This document shows, one piece after another, positions 59,577 through 64,000 of a stretch of DNA of 64,000 nucleotides. Numbering within the stretch: position 1 is the first letter of the stretch; each line of letters begins with the position of its first letter. The DNA lies in the NCBI RefSeq assembly GCF_030552475.1, contig NZ_JAUPED010000011.1:62001-126000 (forward strand), read 5' to 3'. Below the pieces are notes generated by a model. That model ran no database searches. It had not been told where the DNA came from and was given only the letters and a program-made list of their open reading frames with translations. The position numbers and the translations under genes were made by a program. This stretch comes from Mariniflexile sp. AS56 (GTDB taxonomy: Bacteria; Bacteroidota; Bacteroidia; Flavobacteriales; Flavobacteriaceae).

Positions 59577-61505
59577 ATGAACTTGAGAATAAAACAAAAT
59601 CATTATTTTTTTCATTGGCTGCTATTTGTAGTGTTTGCTTTTTTAGGATTGTTTTCCTGTAAAGAAAATCAAGGCAGTGTGGTTCAAGTGCCAGATAGCG
59701 AGAACCAATGGCCTATGTCAGGAGGTCCCGATGGTAGTTATAAAATAAAAACAACTTTAAAGGTTCCTGTAAAATGGTCTGTTCGTGATAACGAAAATAT
59801 TAAATGGAAAAAAACACTTCCAGCAGGAGGCCAAAGCGGAATAGCAGTTTGGGATGATAAGTTGTTTTTCACCATTAATCCGCCCTTAGATACGCCGGCT
59901 TTTTCAGTGTTGCAATCTCAGTTTGATAAAGCTCAAACAGAATACAATACTATTTATACAGCTGAACTGAATATCTTAAAGAATACGGGAGACGCTGATT
60001 TTAAAAAAGTATTCCGCTTAAAAAAGGACGCTTTAAATAATTGGGAAGCCTTTCTAGCCTTAAATGAAAACTATCAAAATCTTCCGACTGAAAAAAAGCA
60101 AAATACGTTTAACCGTTTGCTTACTAGGAGTGAGGAAGGCCGCATGTATTCCGAAGCCAATAAAAATTTGATGGATTATGTGAATTCAAAATCGGATGCG
60201 GTATTAAAGCGTTACGAGCAATTTAAACTTGCAGAAAAAGCATTGGAAACCAGACCTACCGGGACTGATGTGGTTTTGTATTGCATGGATGCCAATAACG
60301 GAGAAACATTGTGGACACAAACTGTAAAAGGGCTGCTTCCGAGTGACTATAATTATGCGTTTAGCGATTCTACAACACCTTGTCCCATGACCGATGGCGA
60401 CTTTGTTTGGGCGATTAATGCTAGCGGAGGTATGGCGTGTTTTTCAATGGAAGGTGATTTGGTTTGGGAACGTACCTGGATGCCAACTGTGGGCAGACCT
60501 TTTAATAAACAATTTGATTCAGTTCTTTTTCAAGATGTAATTCTAAATGTAGAACCTCCATTTGAAAATGATTCAACACGCGTAAAAGATTGGAATTATT
60601 TACACGCTTTTAATAAATATACAGGAAAGCATCTTTGGACGACTAAAGAGGCAATAACCCATTATAACACACCTGTTATTGGAGAAACTGCCGATGGGAA
60701 ACCAGCGATTCTTATAGCGCGTGGTGGTCCGCATGGTGTTCCTGAGCGTCCTGTTGGCTTAAGTTTAATAAGCTTGGACGAAAAAAATGCGGGTAATGCT
60801 TTATGGAATTGGGAACCTGAAGCGCCTAATAAGCTTTCTGGTTATGGCGCTCTAAACACGCAACATTGGGATAAAGAAAAAGTGTCGTGGATTTATAAAT
60901 GTGAGGAAAATTTAACCGTCAATTCTGTAACAGGAAAATTGATTGGTCAAAAAGCATTACATACTGTTGACCAATATATTTATAACGAAGACACTAAAAA
61001 ATATACGTTAAAAGAAAATGTAGTACTTCAAAATTCTGAAAACGAATTCCATTGTAATATGGCTGTAAACGATTATACGTATTACATGGTGATGCATAAA
61101 CCATTTATAGCTCGCCATCATATAGTAACAGGAAAAAACGAACATTTAGAATTACCTTTTGAAAAAGATAGCGATGGTGGTTTTATTTGGAAAATTCCGC
61201 AAACGAATGATGGGTTGAATGCCAAAGGGCAATTGCACAGTAATGATGCACGTGTTATGGGAGATGGTTTTCAGCGTTCGTTTTTAGGTTCGCCGGTAAT
61301 GGTTAATAATTATATATTCTTTACAAATGCCGTGGGTATGGTGTATGTTATTGATACGAATACGGAACATTTTGATGAAACTGCTTTGGTTTCAGTGAAC
61401 GATTTAGGTGAAAAAAGAAAAACATGGACCGTGAACACCTTAAGTTTTGCCAACGGACATATATATCACCGAACTTTGAAGGAGATCATTTGTATTGGAG
61501 AATGA
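59577..61505 (+). CDS. PQQ-binding-like beta-propeller lipoprotein
   Basis: A 642-residue protein with a lipoprotein signal (FVVFAFLGLFSC, lipobox cysteine). Repeated W motifs of a PQQ-type propeller include NGETLWTQTVKG near 240, EGDLVWERTWMP, TGKHLWTTKEAI and GNALWNWEPEAP. A lysine/glutamate-rich insert (about 105-225) looks helical. It begins one base after the permease stop. It lacks the quinone-contact features needed to call an alcohol dehydrogenase. It may act as an outer-surface scaffold or binder. Confidence 0.75.
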   Translation: MNLRIKQNHYFFHWLLFVVFAFLGLFSCKENQGSVVQVPDSENQWPMSGGPDGSYKIKTTLKVPVKWSVRDNENIKWKKTLPAGGQSGIAVWDDKLFFTINPPLDTPAFSVLQSQFDKAQTEYNTIYTAELNILKNTGDADFKKVFRLKKDALNNWEAFLALNENYQNLPTEKKQNTFNRLLTRSEEGRMYSEANKNLMDYVNSKSDAVLKRYEQFKLAEKALETRPTGTDVVLYCMDANNGETLWTQTVKGLLPSDYNYAFSDSTTPCPMTDGDFVWAINASGGMACFSMEGDLVWERTWMPTVGRPFNKQFDSVLFQDVILNVEPPFENDSTRVKDWNYLHAFNKYTGKHLWTTKEAITHYNTPVIGETADGKPAILIARGGPHGVPERPVGLSLISLDEKNAGNALWNWEPEAPNKLSGYGALNTQHWDKEKVSWIYKCEENLTVNSVTGKLIGQKALHTVDQYIYNEDTKKYTLKENVVLQNSENEFHCNMAVNDYTYYMVMHKPFIARHHIVTGKNEHLELPFEKDSDGGFIWKIPQTNDGLNAKGQLHSNDARVMGDGFQRSFLGSPVMVNNYIFFTNAVGMVYVIDTNTEHFDETALVSVNDLGEKRKTWTVNTLSFANGHIYHRTLKEIICIGE

Positions 61506-61531
61506 CTCATTTGAAATTAAAAAAGTAACCC

Positions 61532-63781
61532 ATGAATAAATTAATCAGTCAATTCAAATTACCTCTATTTTTAGGTATTTTTATACTAATAACGAGTCCT
61601 TTTTATGCACAAGAGATAGTGTTTTCTGAATCTCCAGAAGATTATCAATTGTATGCACGTGATTCATCGGGTAAAGCATCCGTACTATTTAATGGAACGG
61701 TAAAAGGAAAACCAGGTTTTAAAGTGTTTACGTTAAAAGTGTATCAAGATGGAACATTGTATGACACCCAAAAAGACACTTTAAAAGGAAATAAAATTTC
61801 AGTTTCAACTAAAATTCATTCAGGTTTACACGAGTTTAAGTTTGAATTTTATATCAAAAAAAATAATGTAGATAGTCTTTATTTTACTGCAGATCATGTT
61901 GTTTGTGGCGATGCATATATTATTACGGGTCAATCTAATTCTCATGCTAGCAGTAATTTGTCAACGTACAGTAATCCGTATTGTAGAAGCTTTGGAGTTA
62001 AAACAGGATATGAAAGTTATAAGGAGGAAGATGAAAAAGTACGTTGGGGTTTAGCAACAGGCAATTTACAAGGCTTAAATGGTGTTGGTGGCTGGTTCTC
62101 TAAAAACCCTTTAGGAGTTGGTGTTTGGGGTATGGAGTTGATGAGATTTATTGTAGAAAAGCACCAAGTACCTGTATGTATTATAAATGGTGGGAGTGGT
62201 TCGTCTTCTATAGAACAGAATATGCTGTACCCAGAACAATCGTCGTTGGAAACAAGTTTTGGAAGGTTAGCGTATCGTGTGAATGAGGCCGGTTTAAAAG
62301 ATAAAATTAAGGCTATTTTTTGGCATCAAGGGGAATCCAACTCTGTTAAGAGGGAAAGTTATGAAGCTTACGCGTCAAATTTTGAGATACTTTTAAACGA
62401 TTGGAAAAGAGTTTATACAGGTTTAGAAGAAGTTTATTTGTTTCAATTACATCAAGGTTGTGGACGTTCAAAAGAATCTTATGGTTCAGAAATTCGTGAG
62501 GTTCAAAATCAAATAGCAAACAAATATGAGATGGTCCATATCATGTCCACCATGGGAGTTCCAGGTCATGATGGTTGCCATTTTTCGTATGAAGGCTATT
62601 TAGAGTTTGCAAAACGTATTTTCCCGCTGGTTTCCCGAGATTTCTATGGTGAAAAATCAGATAAAGCTATAACACCTCCAAAGTTATTAAATACATATTA
62701 TGAAAGTCCGAAACAAATTCGTTTAACATTCGATCAGCCTATTTTTACAGAATTAGAAAAGGATGTAAAAGGGATAAAGCGTTTTTTAAAGGATCAGTTT
62801 TTCTTTAGTAATACGTTGAATGAAGATCATGTTTTAGTTAAAGTTGAACGTTTAGAGCATCATGAAAACGCTGTTATTCTATTTCTAGAAGCCACTTCAA
62901 AGTTTAAGTACGTGTCCTATTTACCAAGTAAATATTACGAGCAAACAACGGATGTTTATAATGGGCCGTGGTTATTTGGAAGCGAAAATAATATTGGAGC
63001 TTTAAGCTTTCACCAACAGCCAATCTCGAGTTCTAAAGATTTAGTGTCTAATAAACAATCGACTTGGAATGGATATAAAATGATTGATTCTACTTTAAAT
63101 GGTGCTAATTTCAAAGTCGTATTTCCAAAGAAACAAAATAAAAACAAGGATTGGATTTGGAGAGCGCGCTTTTGGGGGCATGAACCACAAACCGATTTAG
63201 CCCTTTTAGAACAAGGGTTTCATTTGGCATATATAGATGTAGCAGGATTGTTTGGAAGTGAACAAGCCATTGCTGTTTGGGATGGTTTCTATGAATATGT
63301 TACCAAAACTTATAGGTTAAATCCAAAAGTGGTTTTGGAAGGAATGAGTAGAGGTGGACTTATTATTTTTAATTGGGGAAACCGAAATGCTGAAAAAGTA
63401 GCTTGTATTTATGCCGATGCACCTGTTTGTGATTTTAAAAGTTGGCCAGCCGGAAAGGGAAGTGGAGAAGGTTCCGCCAAAGCATGGGCTGGGTGCTTAA
63501 ATACATACGGGTTTTCAGAAGAAGTGGCGCTTCAATTTAACGGGAACCCCGTCAATCATATGGAGCGTATTGCTAGTTTTAAAGTGCCTATTTTATCTGT
63601 TGTTGGCGATGTGGATGTTGTGGTACCTGTTTCAGAAAACACGGCGTTATTACAAAAAAGATTAATTTCATTGGGATGGGATTTATCTATAATTCATAAA
63701 CCAGAAGTAGGGCACCATCCTCATTCATTAAAAGATCCAAAACTAATTGTTGATTTTATTTTAAAACATACAGGGAATTAG
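61532..63781 (+). CDS. Double hydrolase: SGNH (sialate O-acetylesterase-like) plus alpha/beta-hydrolase
   Basis: A 749-residue exported protein (signal ending FYAQ). Residues about 120-375 form an SGNH esterase: ITGQSNSHAS with Ser135 and a matching GHDGCHFSYEGYLEFAKRIFP for the Asp-His pair, and FWHQGESNS for the oxyanion stretch. Residues about 510-749 form an alpha/beta-hydrolase with VLEGMSRGGL (Ser606), VVGDVDVVVPVSENT (acid), and the histidine in VGHHPHSLKDP. It may deacetylate and further cut a polysaccharide or ester. Fusions of this order are unusual. It is the last gene of the operon, 26 bases after the propeller gene. Confidence 0.85.
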   Translation: MNKLISQFKLPLFLGIFILITSPFYAQEIVFSESPEDYQLYARDSSGKASVLFNGTVKGKPGFKVFTLKVYQDGTLYDTQKDTLKGNKISVSTKIHSGLHEFKFEFYIKKNNVDSLYFTADHVVCGDAYIITGQSNSHASSNLSTYSNPYCRSFGVKTGYESYKEEDEKVRWGLATGNLQGLNGVGGWFSKNPLGVGVWGMELMRFIVEKHQVPVCIINGGSGSSSIEQNMLYPEQSSLETSFGRLAYRVNEAGLKDKIKAIFWHQGESNSVKRESYEAYASNFEILLNDWKRVYTGLEEVYLFQLHQGCGRSKESYGSEIREVQNQIANKYEMVHIMSTMGVPGHDGCHFSYEGYLEFAKRIFPLVSRDFYGEKSDKAITPPKLLNTYYESPKQIRLTFDQPIFTELEKDVKGIKRFLKDQFFFSNTLNEDHVLVKVERLEHHENAVILFLEATSKFKYVSYLPSKYYEQTTDVYNGPWLFGSENNIGALSFHQQPISSSKDLVSNKQSTWNGYKMIDSTLNGANFKVVFPKKQNKNKDWIWRARFWGHEPQTDLALLEQGFHLAYIDVAGLFGSEQAIAVWDGFYEYVTKTYRLNPKVVLEGMSRGGLIIFNWGNRNAEKVACIYADAPVCDFKSWPAGKGSGEGSAKAWAGCLNTYGFSEEVALQFNGNPVNHMERIASFKVPILSVVGDVDVVVPVSENTALLQKRLISLGWDLSIIHKPEVGHHPHSLKDPKLIVDFILKHTGN

Positions 63782-64000
63782 TTGGGTGTTAATGGTATTC
63801 GGTAAGTTATAAGGTTTCCTCTAATCGTAATTAGTAAGTTTTATAAATAGGTCGTTTTAGTAGTCATTTCAGAAATAGCAACAAAGCGCATTATATAATA
63901 TGAATCTTATAAAATTATAGGACAGTATTTACATTAATAGTAGCTGTAAGCGTCTTTTATGAAATTTAAAATATAAGTGTTAAACTTCTATATAAGAGAA
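63782..64000. other. Window end, nothing identified
   Basis: About 220 AT-rich bases after the double hydrolase. No terminator, ORF or RNA was recognised. Confidence 0.5.

Overview
The window is about 64 kb of AT-rich DNA from a member of the Bacteroidota, most likely a marine Flavobacteriaceae. The evidence is the leucine codon bias to TTA, the TAnnTTTG promoter boxes, the near absence of Shine-Dalgarno sequences, and typical family content: a YtxJ-type thiol protein, PorT-like barrels, a sulfatase, a FucP-type permease and DUF1592/DUF1552 proteins. The genus cannot be fixed from the sequence alone. No rRNA, tRNA or CRISPR array was seen.

Layout. (1) 1-5.6 kb: a molybdenum cofactor operon (end of moeA, a one-domain ModE-like regulator, a TSUP permease, mobA, moaD, a moeB-rhodanese fusion, moaE, a moaC-moaB fusion, moaA), then a YifB/ComM ATPase. 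(2) 7.3-10.1 kb: REP-like hairpins around a small membrane protein, then a minus-strand pair: a TIR protein with an intact catalytic glutamate and a membrane TIR-RDD protein that lacks it. (3) 10.5-15.9 kb: a DUF2891 lipoprotein, an NRAMP-like transporter and pxpABC (5-oxoprolinase) with coupled starts, facing deoC. (4) 16-31 kb: clpB, a YtxJ/GGCT pair, an RluA-type synthase, a sulfatase, fahA, glyA, a barrel protein and a Gdx/SugE exporter. Between them lie a triplicated 203-bp repeat and a toxin relic. (5) 31.3-33.3 kb: decayed IS3, GIY-YIG and unidentified ORFs around a foreign-looking beta-hydroxyacid dehydrogenase.

(6) 35.9-46.4 kb: L-rhamnose use. RhaI, an FGGY kinase and the RhaE-RhaW fusion convert rhamnose to DHAP and L-lactate, with an NCS1-type permease and a mutarotase downstream. 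The divergent lutABC operon oxidises the L-lactate to pyruvate. The two operons share an intergenic region with inverted copies of CCTGTACTGTACTG. (7) 46.5-52.8 kb: a four-gene DNA-damage mutagenesis divergon: an S24 LexA-like repressor with a DnaQ/GIY-YIG nuclease one way, a Y-family polymerase with an error-prone DnaE the other. The 52-bp gap holds symmetric half-sites and near-leaderless promoters. (8) 53.2-63.8 kb: a five-gene operon of DUF1592 cytochrome, Tat-exported DUF1552 protein, FucP-family permease, PQQ-type beta-propeller lipoprotein and a double esterase/hydrolase, probably for an extracellular carbohydrate or polyol.

Best candidates for new biology are the TIR/TIR-RDD pair, the NRAMP-like protein without metal ligands in the pxp operon, the S24-controlled mutasome and the DUF1592/DUF1552 operon. 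All functions are inferred from sequence reading; no database search was run.
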